Assembly (NCBI RefSeq): GCF_003867075.1
Contig: NZ_CP032544.1
Span: forward strand, 920,001 to 984,000
Source of the DNA: Tenacibaculum mesophilum
GTDB taxonomy: Bacteria; Bacteroidota; Bacteroidia; Flavobacteriales; Flavobacteriaceae
Length of the DNA: 64,000 nucleotides
Direction: 5' to 3'
This document shows positions 52,794-61,921 of the stretch, piece after piece (the stretch's first letter is position 1; each line of letters begins with the position of its first letter). The translations under genes were made by a program, and so were the position numbers. The notes below the pieces were generated by a model. It ran no database searches, was not told the DNA's origin, and saw only the letters and a list, made by a program, of their open reading frames with translations.

Positions 52794-53381
52794 ATGAAGT
52801 ATTTTTACGTATCTATTTTTAGTTTTTTACTTCTTTCTTGTGCTAGTATTCCTAGCTCTACTGTAACGCTTACTAAAGAAGTTATTAAAGAGGCTGATAA
52901 TATGCATGCTTTAAATGTGTCTTTAATCAATAAACTTTTTGATGAGCGAAAAGAAAAAATCAATTTATTTATTGAAAACAAGTACACACCTACGCTATTA
53001 AAAAAGTTTGAAAGTTTATTACCAGATTCTTTAGATTATAAAAAAGAACTACCTAATATTCTAAATAGTATTGTTCCTATTATTAATCATAAAAAAGATT
53101 CGCTTCAAAGTGTATTAGATTTACAAAGACAAGATATTTTAAACCAACTAAACTCTAATTATAGCGATTATAGTAAAGCTACTACTTCGCTTCAAAACTT
53201 AATTAACTCTGCTGTAAACATAAAAACTACAGAAAGTGACGCTTTGTCGGCAATAGATCAACTTACAGGTGATAAAATTAATATAAAAAAGGTTGAAAAC
53301 ACCATTAATCAGAGTATTGATAAAACTGGAAGTGCCCTAAATAAATTGGTAACCATTGAAAAAGTAATTTCTGAAAAATAA
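52794..53381 (+). CDS. Helical lipoprotein of unknown function
   Basis: 195 residues. The lipobox is LLLSCASIPSS (Cys near 16). The rest is predicted helical/coiled-coil (INKLFDERKEKINLFIENKY; LDLQRQDILNQLNSNYSDYSKA; TINQSIDKTGSALNKLVTIEKVI) with no Cys after the anchor. No family recognised. It lies 5 bases before the next small gene, with which it is surely co-transcribed. The starting ATG is 19 bases after the long hairpin's T-tract. Confidence 0.65.
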   Translation: MKYFYVSIFSFLLLSCASIPSSTVTLTKEVIKEADNMHALNVSLINKLFDERKEKINLFIENKYTPTLLKKFESLLPDSLDYKKELPNILNSIVPIINHKKDSLQSVLDLQRQDILNQLNSNYSDYSKATTSLQNLINSAVNIKTTESDALSAIDQLTGDKINIKKVENTINQSIDKTGSALNKLVTIEKVISEK

Positions 53382-53386
53382 CGATT

Positions 53387-53656
53387 ATGAACTCTATAGA
53401 CTGGAACAATATAGCTAAAGAAGCTGCTTCACAAACTGATGCTGAGTTTAACAAACAATTGGCTAGTTTAACAAACCTAAAGCTTAGCGAAGTGGATGCT
53501 TTTATTAAGGAAAGTAAAATTACCAATGCAAACGCCATAAAAACACTTAAACTTATTGATGATGCTACTATTAGTAATAATGAAAAAGCCAAAGCTATTT
53601 CTAATATTGAAAATGGCTTTGGCTTTGTTATAAGTTTAGTTTCTAAAGTGGTATAA
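53387..53656 (+). CDS. Small helical protein of unknown function
   Basis: 89 residues, no signal peptide. Mainly amphipathic helices (WNNIAKEAASQTDAEFNKQL; LSEVDAFIKESKI; ISNIENGFGFVISLVSKVV). The stop TAA directly abuts the stop of the convergent response regulator gene, with no base between. A terminator-like hairpin is encoded inside its last 25 codons. Acts presumably with the upstream lipoprotein; role unknown. Confidence 0.6.
   Translation: MNSIDWNNIAKEAASQTDAEFNKQLASLTNLKLSEVDAFIKESKITNANAIKTLKLIDDATISNNEKAKAISNIENGFGFVISLVSKVV
53585..53626 (+). terminator. Terminator-like hairpin inside the coding region
   Basis: AAAGCCAAAGC (53585-53595) and GCTTTGGCTTT (53616-53626) form a perfect 11-bp stem with a 20-base loop within the 3' end of the 89-residue gene. 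The following T content is modest. Confidence 0.4.
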
Positions 53657-54400
53657 CTACCTAAAAATTGTATTGTCTTTTATAAATGCTGTTTTGTAAC
53701 GCTCACTAAAGAGTATTTTTTCATCATTATCTAAGACAATAAGATTATCTTCAAAGTAAATTTCTTTGATTTTCTTTACGTTAACTAAGTAATTTCTATG
53801 CACTTGTCTAAAATCTGGATTAGATAGCATGTCTTTTAGCTTGGTTAGCGATAACTTTATTAGATAATTTCCTGAGTCACAAATTAAGCTACAGTATTTT
53901 TCTTTTACTTCTACATAATTAATAGCAGCTACATCTACTTTAACCACGCTTCTTTTCTTCTTTATAAATAAAAAAGACGGACTTATTACACCATTGTTTG
54001 ATGCTAAACTAATACTGTTGTTTTGTTGATAACACGACTCAATTGCCAATTCTAAAGAAAATAACAATTCTAGTTTGTTATATGGTTTTAGAAGATACAC
54101 TAACGGATTGGTTAGTTTTGCTTCATCAAAAATTTCTCTTCCTTGCATACTTGTTAGGAATAAAAAAGGCACATTAATTCCTTCTTTATTCAAACGGTGT
54201 GCTAACGAAATTCCGTCTGGTCTTCCGTTTATCATGATGTCTAAAATAATAACATCAAAAAAGCGATTTCTAATTAGCTTTTCTGCTTCTACCGCATTTT
54301 TTGCTAATGATACTTCGTAGTCATTATCTTCTAAAAAAGAAGAAAGTTCTAAAGCTTCTTCTTCTAAGTCTTCTAGCAATAGTAATTGTAGTTTTTTCAT
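53657..54400 (-). CDS. LytTR-family response regulator
   Basis: 247 residues. The receiver domain is at 1-120 with the phosphoacceptor Asp in VIILDIMINGRPDG near 54, acidic pocket LLLED near 10, and Lys in VYLLKPYNK near 107. A LytTR DNA-binding domain lies at about 148-247 (VDVAAINYVEVKEKYCSLIC; FRQVHRNYLVNVKKI). The ATG is 3 bases after the histidine kinase stop, so the pair is coupled. It should bind a direct-repeat promoter site when phosphorylated; targets unknown. Confidence 0.9.
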   Translation of the reverse strand: MKKLQLLLLEDLEEEALELSSFLEDNDYEVSLAKNAVEAEKLIRNRFFDVIILDIMINGRPDGISLAHRLNKEGINVPFLFLTSMQGREIFDEAKLTNPLVYLLKPYNKLELLFSLELAIESCYQQNNSISLASNNGVISPSFLFIKKKRSVVKVDVAAINYVEVKEKYCSLICDSGNYLIKLSLTKLKDMLSNPDFRQVHRNYLVNVKKIKEIYFEDNLIVLDNDEKILFSERYKTAFIKDNTIFR

Positions 54401-54403
54401 AAT

Positions 54404-56116
54404 TTATGCGCTTGCGTTGGGTAACAAAATTCGTATAGTTGTCCCCACTTCCAACTCACTATCTATGAGTAATTTTCCATTATTCTTTTTAATAAGTGTT
54501 TGACATAGTAACATACCTAGCCCTACGCCCTCAGATCTGTTAATTTTGTCAATACTTAAGTCTTCTAATCCTTTTATTTTTGCTAGTTTTTCTTCTGAAA
54601 TTCCAAAACCTGTGTCTTTAATCTTAATTACACTAAATTCTTCAGAGTCGTTATAGGTTTTTACTTCAATCTTGCCGTTTTCTCCTGTGTATTTTAGTGC
54701 ATTATCTAACAAATTTCTCAATACTATTTTTAAGGACTCTTTGTCTGCTTTTACCAAAATAGTAGCTTCTAACTTTGTCGTTAGTGCAATGTTTTTAGCT
54801 TCTGCAATTTCTTCAAAGTTATAAACAGCCTGTTCTACCAACGGTTTTAAAGGATATTCTTCTGCTTTAAACGATAACTGATTGTTTTGCTCTAACGACC
54901 AATGCAATACGTTGTTTAATAAATGACTCGTGCTTTCAGTTAACGCAATCGCGTTGTTGGTCGTTTCACTTACCGCATCGTATTCTTTGTTTTTTAACTG
55001 TCGTTTTAACTTTTCGTGTTGTCGTTTAATTGTATTTATTGGTGAACGTAAATCGTGAGATACTACAGAAAACAAATAGTCTTTCGTTTTGTTAGCTACG
55101 TTTAACTCTTCCTTTTGTTGGGTAATAAACCTATTTTTACTTTTTAACTCTCTATAAAAATAGCCTAAAAACCCGAGAAAAACTAATAATCCTGAAGCTC
55201 CAATTACTAAACTCTTTTGCACTACCGCTTGACGTTTTAGCTGTTCTTCTTGTAAAACGATTTCTTGTTGCTTTTGAGCTACGGCTAATTGTTTGTCTTT
55301 TTCTGTAAGCTCCCAAATTTTATCGCGGTTCCAAATAGAGTCTTTCCAATTACCATATTCCATATAATACTCTATACTTTTTTGGTAGTTTTTTCTATTC
55401 TTCTCCACAACCGCCATGTTTCTCACGGATATTTGTTTAAGATTAAAATCTGAATACAATTTGGACAAATCATAAGCCTCTTGAAATAAAGGAATTGCCT
55501 TATCATCTAAATATTGATTATAGTATAGGTTTGCTAAATCTATTTTGGCTCTAATTATTGCAGCAGTATCTTTCTTCTTTATTAGAGAAACTTCTTTCAA
55601 AAAATATTCGTTAGCTTTTCCAAAAGCTCTTTTTTGTAAGAAATTAACTCCTAAATTATGGTAAATGTTCTTTTTCCTAAAAGGCTCTGGTTTTTTCTCT
55701 AAAGCTTTTTGATAGTGAACTATTGATTTATTATACTCTTTTAAACTTAAGTATACACTTCCTAATAAGACTTGTTTTTCTAAAATATTCTCCTCTTCAT
55801 TTGTTATTGAATGTAAACTTTGTAATGCTTTTTTATAAAAACCTTTTTTATAAGCACTATAGGCTTGCATAAAATTAATATAAGCAATCTCTTCGGCTTT
55901 ATTTGTCAATAACAAAGCTTTACTACTATAAGCATAACAGGAATCATATTGTTTTTCTTTATAAAAACTTAAGGCCTTGCAAAAAGTTTCATTCTTATAT
56001 TTTTGGCATATAGTATGACCTCTCTCAATAAAAACCTTGTTTTTCTTTTTAGGCCCTTCATTAACCTGAAAGAAAAACAGAGTTATTATTCCTATGACAG
56101 AACTTAATTTGCTCAA
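54404..56116 (-). CDS. TPR-containing sensor histidine kinase
   Basis: 570 residues from a TTG at 56116, two bases after the stop of the upstream gene; the next in-frame ATG is deep in the TPR region. A leader (SSVIGIITLFFFQV) is followed by TPR repeats (about 40-260) that would face the periplasm, a coiled stretch, one membrane segment (about 300-322, VIGASGLLVFLGFLGYFY), a HisKA domain with H-box VSHDLRSPI near 353, and a HATPase_c domain (RNLLDNALKYTG; DTGFGISEEKL; GVGLGMLLCQTLI). It signals to the LytTR regulator next door. A HisKA kinase paired with a LytTR regulator differs from the classical LytS type. Confidence 0.9.
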   Translation of the reverse strand: MSKLSSVIGIITLFFFQVNEGPKKKNKVFIERGHTICQKYKNETFCKALSFYKEKQYDSCYAYSSKALLLTNKAEEIAYINFMQAYSAYKKGFYKKALQSLHSITNEEENILEKQVLLGSVYLSLKEYNKSIVHYQKALEKKPEPFRKKNIYHNLGVNFLQKRAFGKANEYFLKEVSLIKKKDTAAIIRAKIDLANLYYNQYLDDKAIPLFQEAYDLSKLYSDFNLKQISVRNMAVVEKNRKNYQKSIEYYMEYGNWKDSIWNRDKIWELTEKDKQLAVAQKQQEIVLQEEQLKRQAVVQKSLVIGASGLLVFLGFLGYFYRELKSKNRFITQQKEELNVANKTKDYLFSVVSHDLRSPINTIKRQHEKLKRQLKNKEYDAVSETTNNAIALTESTSHLLNNVLHWSLEQNNQLSFKAEEYPLKPLVEQAVYNFEEIAEAKNIALTTKLEATILVKADKESLKIVLRNLLDNALKYTGENGKIEVKTYNDSEEFSVIKIKDTGFGISEEKLAKIKGLEDLSIDKINRSEGVGLGMLLCQTLIKKNNGKLLIDSELEVGTTIRILLPNASA

Positions 56117-56118
56117 AA

Positions 56119-56646
56119 TTAAAATTCTGTTGGTGGTTCTGTTTCTGCTGGTGCTGTAACTGTTCCTCTATCTGTGATAGGTCCCTCATTCACATCTTTC
56201 AAAACTGGATTAGTATTGTTATTCCTAACAAGAATCATGTCCGCTAATTCAGTTCCTTCTCCCAATTCATAAGTATATTCTATATAATATAAATCATATT
56301 GACTGGCCACTTGATCACAATTAAAATCTACTCTAAAATCTCTACAACTTACCATATTATACCCTCCTTCTTTATTTGGGATTTGAACTGGAATAATTCC
56401 ATAATAGTTTAAATAGATTTCATTTCCTTGTAGTTGTAAACCAGTGGTATTTTCAATTGGCTTCAAAGGGTTATCTGGTAAGTATGCTAAAACCGTTACA
56501 GTAAAAGGGTTACTTGTACTACCTTCAAGACCTGACATGTTAACTAAAGGTCCTTTTGGTACATTATCAACACTAATATTAGTGTCAAATTTTCTAAAGT
56601 CTTTTAATGTTAATGTAACTCCGTTAACGTTTACTGGGTTTCCCAT
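56119..56646 (-). CDS. Unknown protein co-transcribed with the two-component system
   Basis: 175 residues, no signal peptide and no recognised family. Predicted beta-rich (VNVNGVTLTLKDFRKFDTNI; NPFTVTVLAYLPDNP; YDLYYIEYTYELGEG) with two Cys in VSCRDFRVDFNC and a Pro/Glu/Thr-rich C-terminus (TAPAETEPPTEF) that is probably disordered. Its stop lies two bases before the kinase start, which strongly suggests a shared transcript and possibly a role as sensor partner or output. A weak TAAATTTA box lies about 30 bases upstream. Confidence 0.6.
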   Translation of the reverse strand: MGNPVNVNGVTLTLKDFRKFDTNISVDNVPKGPLVNMSGLEGSTSNPFTVTVLAYLPDNPLKPIENTTGLQLQGNEIYLNYYGIIPVQIPNKEGGYNMVSCRDFRVDFNCDQVASQYDLYYIEYTYELGEGTELADMILVRNNNTNPVLKDVNEGPITDRGTVTAPAETEPPTEF

Positions 56647-56857
56647 GTTTTTATAATTTTAATTTGGTTATTGGCTAAATTTACAATTATAAAAAGAAAA
56701 GAAAAAATAGTTTGTTAATAATTTATAGAGGAGTATCTAGATAAATACTCCTCTATAAAACTCCTAGTTCTTCCGCTAGCAAAGCAAATATTATTAATAG
56801 TTTTCGAAAGCCTTTATTAACACGATAAAGCCGTTATATTAATACCATGTAACTAAA

Positions 56858-56885
56858 AAAGGGAGAAACCGAAGCTTCTCCCTTT
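56858..56885 (-). terminator. Intrinsic terminator of the TonB receptor operon
   Basis: 10-bp stem AAAGGGAGAA / TTCTCCCTTT with an 8-base loop, and a T-run on the minus strand (from A6 on plus). 3 bases past the receptor stop. Confidence 0.85.
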
Positions 56886-56888
56886 ATT

Positions 56889-59381
56889 TTAAATCTTGAA
56901 CTGTAATGTTACATACCAGTTTCTAGGAGATGATGGTATAATACCTGGTCCAGGATATCCTGTTGCCCTACGTGTAAAGTATTTTTCGTCTAACAGGTTG
57001 TTAACTCCTGTTTCTAGCTTCCATTTTTTATACGAATATGAAAAAGAAGCATCTACAATTGTATATGCTGGTATAGGACCTATTGTTCCGTAACTAGGAT
57101 GTGTGCTATCTACTGTTGCATGTGTAGCATCTGTTTGTTGCTCAGACAAATGCGTTAACTGTAAGCTACTTAAAAAGTTTTTATATCCAAACTTCACTCC
57201 TGTTTTTAAGTTTAGGTTCGGTATAAACTCTACTTGATTTCCTATTACTGATTTTTCTAATGAATCTGTATATTCTGATTGTGTTAACGCTAGGTTTACA
57301 TAGGTATTTAGCACGTAGTTTGATGGCAACTTAAATACATTTGCCAAACTAACATCTGTAAAACCTTCAAAACCATAAATAAAAGCGTCTCCTACATTAG
57401 TTCTTAACCTGTCTCCTGCATCGGGTCCGCTACTTACCCAAAAAATTCCGATTCTTTTGTTGTAAAATAGTCCAAATCCGCTTAGGTCGTAGGTTACTAT
57501 GTTTTTAATTTTTCCTCTTATTCCAATATCTGCTGTGCCTCCTTCTTCATCATCTATGTTTTCATCTACTTTAAAAGTAGGACTTACCGTACGGATGTCA
57601 TTAAAGGTTACTGAACGGTAGTTTTGAGAAGCATTTGCATAAATTTCTAACTTTGTCGAGGGTTTATAACTTGCTCCAATACCAAATAAAGCAAAGCTTC
57701 TTTCTTTTGTTCTATCGTCTCTAAACGTATTAATTCCGTTAGGTAACGGCACTCCGTTTTGTAGATCTTCATTATTCCACAATACTGTTTTATAATCTCC
57801 GTTACTTCCTGTTTTTATGTATTCTAATCTAAATCCAGGAGTTATTGAAAATTTATCTGATAGTTTAAAAATATGTTCTCCAAATAATGCTACGTTCGTA
57901 TTGGGGAATTTAAAATTAGATGAGGCATAGGCATCTACATCTGCAAATGTAAAGTTTGCATCTACACCATTAGATCCTGCTCCTTGTTCTTCTGAATTAT
58001 TTGCTTTGTAATATTTTACACCCAATAAGTAAGTATTCTTTTGCCCTCTAAAATCATAGTTTGATAAAAAGCGAATTTCTGTTCCCCAGTTTTTATATTG
58101 TCCGTTAATTAAATCTCTCGTAGCATAATTTCCATCTGCAAAAGGTTCATCTACATACGTTATAGGACTTACATTACTTGATTTATAATTTCCTCTAAAC
58201 CCTATGGCTTTTCTCGAAGCATTTAACCCAAATAAGTTAACACTTAGGCGCGTGTCTTCTGTAAAATTATGGTCTAGTTTTACCGTCCACAAATTCCAGT
58301 TTACACGAAACCAGTTTCTTGATCTGTTACTTTGAAAAGGATCTTCATTAAACATTTTATCATTTAACCCTCCTGCTTGTTTAGCTAAATAATTTAAATA
58401 TGTTGCCTCTACTGTTAAAGTTGTTTTTTCTGATAGTTTATGATCTACATGACCATAAATATTTATTGAATTAAATTCTGAATTTGGTCTAAAACCATCT
58501 CCTCGTTTATAATTTATGTAACCGTAATAACCTGTTTTATCAACTGTACCTCCAACACTGTTAAAAGAATTGAAAAGACCGAAAGATCCTGTAGATTGTC
58601 TTGTTATGAACTCAAATTCTTTACTCTTATTAGGTTCATTAAATTTAAAATTTAATAAGCCTCCAAATTGTGTTCCGTATTGTAATGATGCAGCTCCTCT
58701 AACAATTTGTATTTCTTGCAAGGCCTCTGCTGGGGGTGTATAATAGCTTTCTGGATATCCTAATACATCTGCACTAATGTCGTAACCGTTTTGTCGTGTA
58801 TTAAAGTTTGATGTTCTGTTAGGATCCAAGCCTCTACCTCCAATATTTAACTGTAATCCTGCATCGTCATTTTCGTAAATATTGAGTCCAACTACTTGAC
58901 TGTATATTTGGCGTGCGTTATTAGCTGCTTTGTTTCCTACTGTTTGGTCTAATAAAACTACCTCTGTTTTTTTTCCTTCGTAAATGGCAGTTCCTTCTAC
59001 TGCTTTTAATCTTTTTAAACTAAATACTTTTCTTAGTCTTTGATTGATAATTACTTCTGATAATTCTTCATCTAACTTTAAAAGTGTTATGTTTTCTACA
59101 ATATTTTTATTTGTAATAGTTAGTGCATGTTCTTTTATTTCGAAATTGTAAGAAAAGAATACCAATGAATAGTTTCCTGATTGCAATGGTTGGGTTTTAT
59201 AATTTCCTTGAGCATCTGATATTGCTAACTTTCCGCCTGAAGCATCAAAAACTTCAACATTATTAATAGGGTTTCCTTTTTCATCAATTATTTTTCCTGA
59301 AATGGTATATTGTGCTACTACTGTTTGCACAGCTAAAAATAAGGTAAAAATAATGCTACAGGCCTTTAATTTTGATTTCAT
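56889..59381 (-). CDS. TonB-dependent outer membrane receptor, FecA-like
   Basis: 830 residues. Signal peptide 1-23 (FTLFLAVQTVVAQ). Carboxypeptidase-regulatory-like domain at about 24-100 (TISGKIIDEKGNPINNVEVF). Plug at about 125-245 (VVGLNIYENDDAGLQLNIGG, RGLDPNRTSNFN). Then a 22-strand barrel ending in the aromatic terminal strand NWYVTLQFKI. The plug sequence resembles FecA/ferric-siderophore receptors. Imports an iron chelate or similar ligand across the outer membrane. Overlaps the HTTM gene by 26 bases. Last gene of the imelysin-HTTM-receptor operon. Confidence 0.9.
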   Translation of the reverse strand: MKSKLKACSIIFTLFLAVQTVVAQYTISGKIIDEKGNPINNVEVFDASGGKLAISDAQGNYKTQPLQSGNYSLVFFSYNFEIKEHALTITNKNIVENITLLKLDEELSEVIINQRLRKVFSLKRLKAVEGTAIYEGKKTEVVLLDQTVGNKAANNARQIYSQVVGLNIYENDDAGLQLNIGGRGLDPNRTSNFNTRQNGYDISADVLGYPESYYTPPAEALQEIQIVRGAASLQYGTQFGGLLNFKFNEPNKSKEFEFITRQSTGSFGLFNSFNSVGGTVDKTGYYGYINYKRGDGFRPNSEFNSINIYGHVDHKLSEKTTLTVEATYLNYLAKQAGGLNDKMFNEDPFQSNRSRNWFRVNWNLWTVKLDHNFTEDTRLSVNLFGLNASRKAIGFRGNYKSSNVSPITYVDEPFADGNYATRDLINGQYKNWGTEIRFLSNYDFRGQKNTYLLGVKYYKANNSEEQGAGSNGVDANFTFADVDAYASSNFKFPNTNVALFGEHIFKLSDKFSITPGFRLEYIKTGSNGDYKTVLWNNEDLQNGVPLPNGINTFRDDRTKERSFALFGIGASYKPSTKLEIYANASQNYRSVTFNDIRTVSPTFKVDENIDDEEGGTADIGIRGKIKNIVTYDLSGFGLFYNKRIGIFWVSSGPDAGDRLRTNVGDAFIYGFEGFTDVSLANVFKLPSNYVLNTYVNLALTQSEYTDSLEKSVIGNQVEFIPNLNLKTGVKFGYKNFLSSLQLTHLSEQQTDATHATVDSTHPSYGTIGPIPAYTIVDASFSYSYKKWKLETGVNNLLDEKYFTRRATGYPGPGIIPSSPRNWYVTLQFKI

Positions 59382-60723
59382 GATTAAATGGTATAATCCA
59401 ATTTTTATGTTTAAAACTTTCTTTTTGTTGATATAAATCTACTTTTGGATCTATAAATTGTGTGCTAAGTCGACCGTTTAATGTTACATAACTATCTACA
59501 TACACTTTAGGGTTTTTCATTCCTTTTTTCTTGTAGGTGTCTCCTAAAAAATGAGCAAATTCAAGTATAAAATCTGATTGAAAACTCATTTGTTTTTCTT
59601 GTAATGTTGTTAAATAATCGCTATTATCAATATATACTTGCTTTTTTGTTTCTTCATCAATTATTTTAAACTCTGCATAGCCTGCTTTTTCTGTTAACAT
59701 GACACGCCAAGAAAAACGGTATCCTTCTTCAGTCCAAAATAACTCTCCGGGGTACAACAAATACCTAAAAGGAATAATTATTTGCAGTACAAAAAATAGT
59801 ATTAAAAATTTTCTTGTTAATGTTAGTTTTTGAGTAGTTACTAAGGTTTTTCCTTGATCGAAATAATCCTTAGAAATTCTAAATATGGCTGCTATGGTAT
59901 TTAGTATTTTATGATGTAGCTTTGGATTGAAAAATATAATGGTTGAGACAATCATTATATAAGGAAACATTCCTATTGAAAATAATATTCTTGTAAATAC
60001 ATGAAATATAATTACTGCAATAAACGCTATTGTGCGTGTTCGTTTATTTAATAATAAGAAAGGTATTGTTAAATCGTATATAGCTCCTGCCCAACTCATA
60101 GCAAAGTGAAACCATGTTTTAACCATTAAAAAACCTACTAACGGTAAATTGTTTTGTACAGGTAACCATATATTTAATGGTGATGCTCTAAACAACCAAT
60201 CAGAATTTAGTTTTGCTAATCCTGCATAAAAATATACAATACCTAATAGTAACTTTATAGCATCTATAGTCCAATTAGGTATTTTTTGATAGGCTATTTT
60301 CTCGTTTTGTTTTGCATCTACAGAAAAATAAGCATTTGCTGGTAAAAAAATTAGAATAAATGCTACTAAACTTACAAAGTAATAATGGTTTAAATAATAG
60401 CTTTTATCCATTAATTCTATGTAGGTAAAGCTTAAAAAAAAAGTAATTGCTGCTGCTCTATACTTATAACCTAACATTATAAATAGTGCAGCTATTGCAC
60501 AAATTAAAAATAATAAATAAGTGTAGTTACCAAATGGTTTTATATACTCGAATCCGTAGTATGAAAAGAAAAATTTTGGTTTTATATACTGTTCTTCTAT
60601 CCATCCGTTTAACCAAAAACGTAGTATGCTACAAAACATCATAAAACCAAAAAAAATACGAAATACTGCAAGTGGAGCAGCTTCCGTATTTTTTTTGAAA
60701 TATTTTTGTAATGTATTAATCAT
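59356..60723 (-). CDS. HTTM domain membrane protein (gamma-carboxylase-like)
   Basis: 455 residues with about eight to nine membrane segments over residues 20-330 (APLAVFRIFFGFMMFCSIL; YTYLLFLICAIAALFIML; LLLGIVYFYAGLAKLNSDW; WAGAIYDLTIPFLLL). A soluble C-terminal part (about 335-455) has the GELFWTEEGYRFSWRVML motif typical of HTTM proteins. HTTM is the horizontally transferred transmembrane domain shared with vitamin K-dependent gamma-carboxylase. Its chemistry in bacteria is not established. Its ATG lies inside the imelysin stop region (8-base overlap), and it overlaps the receptor start, so the three are coupled. Confidence 0.86.
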   Translation of the reverse strand: MINTLQKYFKKNTEAAPLAVFRIFFGFMMFCSILRFWLNGWIEEQYIKPKFFFSYYGFEYIKPFGNYTYLLFLICAIAALFIMLGYKYRAAAITFFLSFTYIELMDKSYYLNHYYFVSLVAFILIFLPANAYFSVDAKQNEKIAYQKIPNWTIDAIKLLLGIVYFYAGLAKLNSDWLFRASPLNIWLPVQNNLPLVGFLMVKTWFHFAMSWAGAIYDLTIPFLLLNKRTRTIAFIAVIIFHVFTRILFSIGMFPYIMIVSTIIFFNPKLHHKILNTIAAIFRISKDYFDQGKTLVTTQKLTLTRKFLILFFVLQIIIPFRYLLYPGELFWTEEGYRFSWRVMLTEKAGYAEFKIIDEETKKQVYIDNSDYLTTLQEKQMSFQSDFILEFAHFLGDTYKKKGMKNPKVYVDSYVTLNGRLSTQFIDPKVDLYQQKESFKHKNWIIPFNHEIKIKGL

Positions 60724-61816
60724 TATCAGCGTCGCTCGAAGTATTTTTAATACTCATAGCACTCATCATATCTGGTTTAAAGTTTTTTAATACTGTTTGC
60801 ATAGCCTCATAAGTATTTAAAAACACGTTTTTGTCATTTTGAATTTGATCTGTAAAATCATCTTTTAATAAACTTGCCTTATCTTCTAAATTTGTAAAGT
60901 TTGTGTTTATTAAATCTGCTAAATCTTTTCTTTTTAGAAATTCAAGATATTGCTGTAAACTTTTACCGTTATTTCCATTATAACCTATTCCTTTATAAAA
61001 GTTTTTTGTAGCTGTTAATGCGGTTATAAATAATTCTTTAGAAATGTCTTTTTTATAAAATCCTTCAACCAAGGTTACATCTGGTATACCTGTTCTTGCT
61101 CCTGATGGATTAGCTATTTTAGGGTCTCTTAATTGTTTTTCAAAAAAAGCTACAACATAAAAGTTTACTAATTTATCTACACTACTTGATATTGAATATC
61201 CATCATTTTCAATAAAAGTTTGCTTGTAACCTCCGTTCCAATCATCCTTAACTTCTTTGGATAAATTATAAACTCTGTTGCTTACATCTTTTAAGTATTG
61301 TTTATACTTAGCTGCATTTTCTGCTGTTGTGTAAAAAGTTACAGTTTCCTCATCAGTCCCTTTCCCGTTAAGTAAATAGTCTAAAGCTGGAAAACCTTGT
61401 ACACTTATTAAATTAGGTGACTCTAGGTTATAAGTCCCTGACTTAGCATAATCATCTAATTGAGTAGCGTTAGTTGGTATTGTGTTCATATAACCAACCA
61501 TGTTTATCTCTTGAGCCTTACCTACTTGATATAAAGAAACTTTTTGCCAAGTTACGTAAGCATTTTTCCAAGCAGTTCTTGCTTCAACTAAATTAGCTGT
61601 GCTTACTGTTGTTGTAAATTTATTTATTGCTTCGTTTAATAATTGTGTTTTCTCTACAAAATCATTGTATCCTGGAATAATCATTTGATCAGCCCAAAAA
61701 GTCAACATCTCTTTTCTATTAAAATCATCTGGGTTTGATGTACTAGGATTATCGCTACTACTTGAGCTACATGCAACGATTAAAGAAAGTACACATATGT
61801 ATACGATTTTTTTCAT
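60716..61816 (-). CDS. Imelysin family (EfeO-M75-like) lipoprotein
   Basis: 366 residues. The lipobox is LIVACSSSSSDNPS (Cys near 16) with an acidic/Ser tail. Four-helix imelysin domain at about 35-345 (LVEARTAWKNAYVTWQKVSLYQVG). The metal-site motif GxHxxE of classical imelysins reads GFPALDYLLNG here (His and Glu replaced by Pro and Asp), as in many Bacteroidetes imelysins. Thought to take part in iron uptake at the cell surface. Own promoter right after the terminator of the DUF4856 gene. Confidence 0.88.
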   Translation of the reverse strand: MKKIVYICVLSLIVACSSSSSDNPSTSNPDDFNRKEMLTFWADQMIIPGYNDFVEKTQLLNEAINKFTTTVSTANLVEARTAWKNAYVTWQKVSLYQVGKAQEINMVGYMNTIPTNATQLDDYAKSGTYNLESPNLISVQGFPALDYLLNGKGTDEETVTFYTTAENAAKYKQYLKDVSNRVYNLSKEVKDDWNGGYKQTFIENDGYSISSSVDKLVNFYVVAFFEKQLRDPKIANPSGARTGIPDVTLVEGFYKKDISKELFITALTATKNFYKGIGYNGNNGKSLQQYLEFLKRKDLADLINTNFTNLEDKASLLKDDFTDQIQNDKNVFLNTYEAMQTVLKNFKPDMMSAMSIKNTSSDADND

Positions 61817-61854
61817 TTTGTCTTAATTAATTTTTTATTAATCTAAATAAACAC

Positions 61855-61862
61855 GCAAAAAT
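61855..61862 (-). promoter_or_regulatory. -7 element of the imelysin-HTTM-receptor operon
   Basis: TATTTTTG on the minus strand, exact TAnnTTTG, 38 bases before the imelysin ATG. Its -33 region would fall within the preceding terminator hairpin. Confidence 0.5.
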
Positions 61863-61866
61863 AAAA

Positions 61867-61898
61867 AAAAATAGCCATGTAACTATACATGGCTATTT
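61867..61898 (-). terminator. Intrinsic terminator of the DUF4856 gene
   Basis: 14-bp stem AAAATAGCCATGTA / TACATGGCTATTTT with a 4-base loop, followed by T9 on the minus strand. Confidence 0.92.
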
Positions 61899-61921
61899 TA
61901 ATTTATCTTAATTTAATGGTT

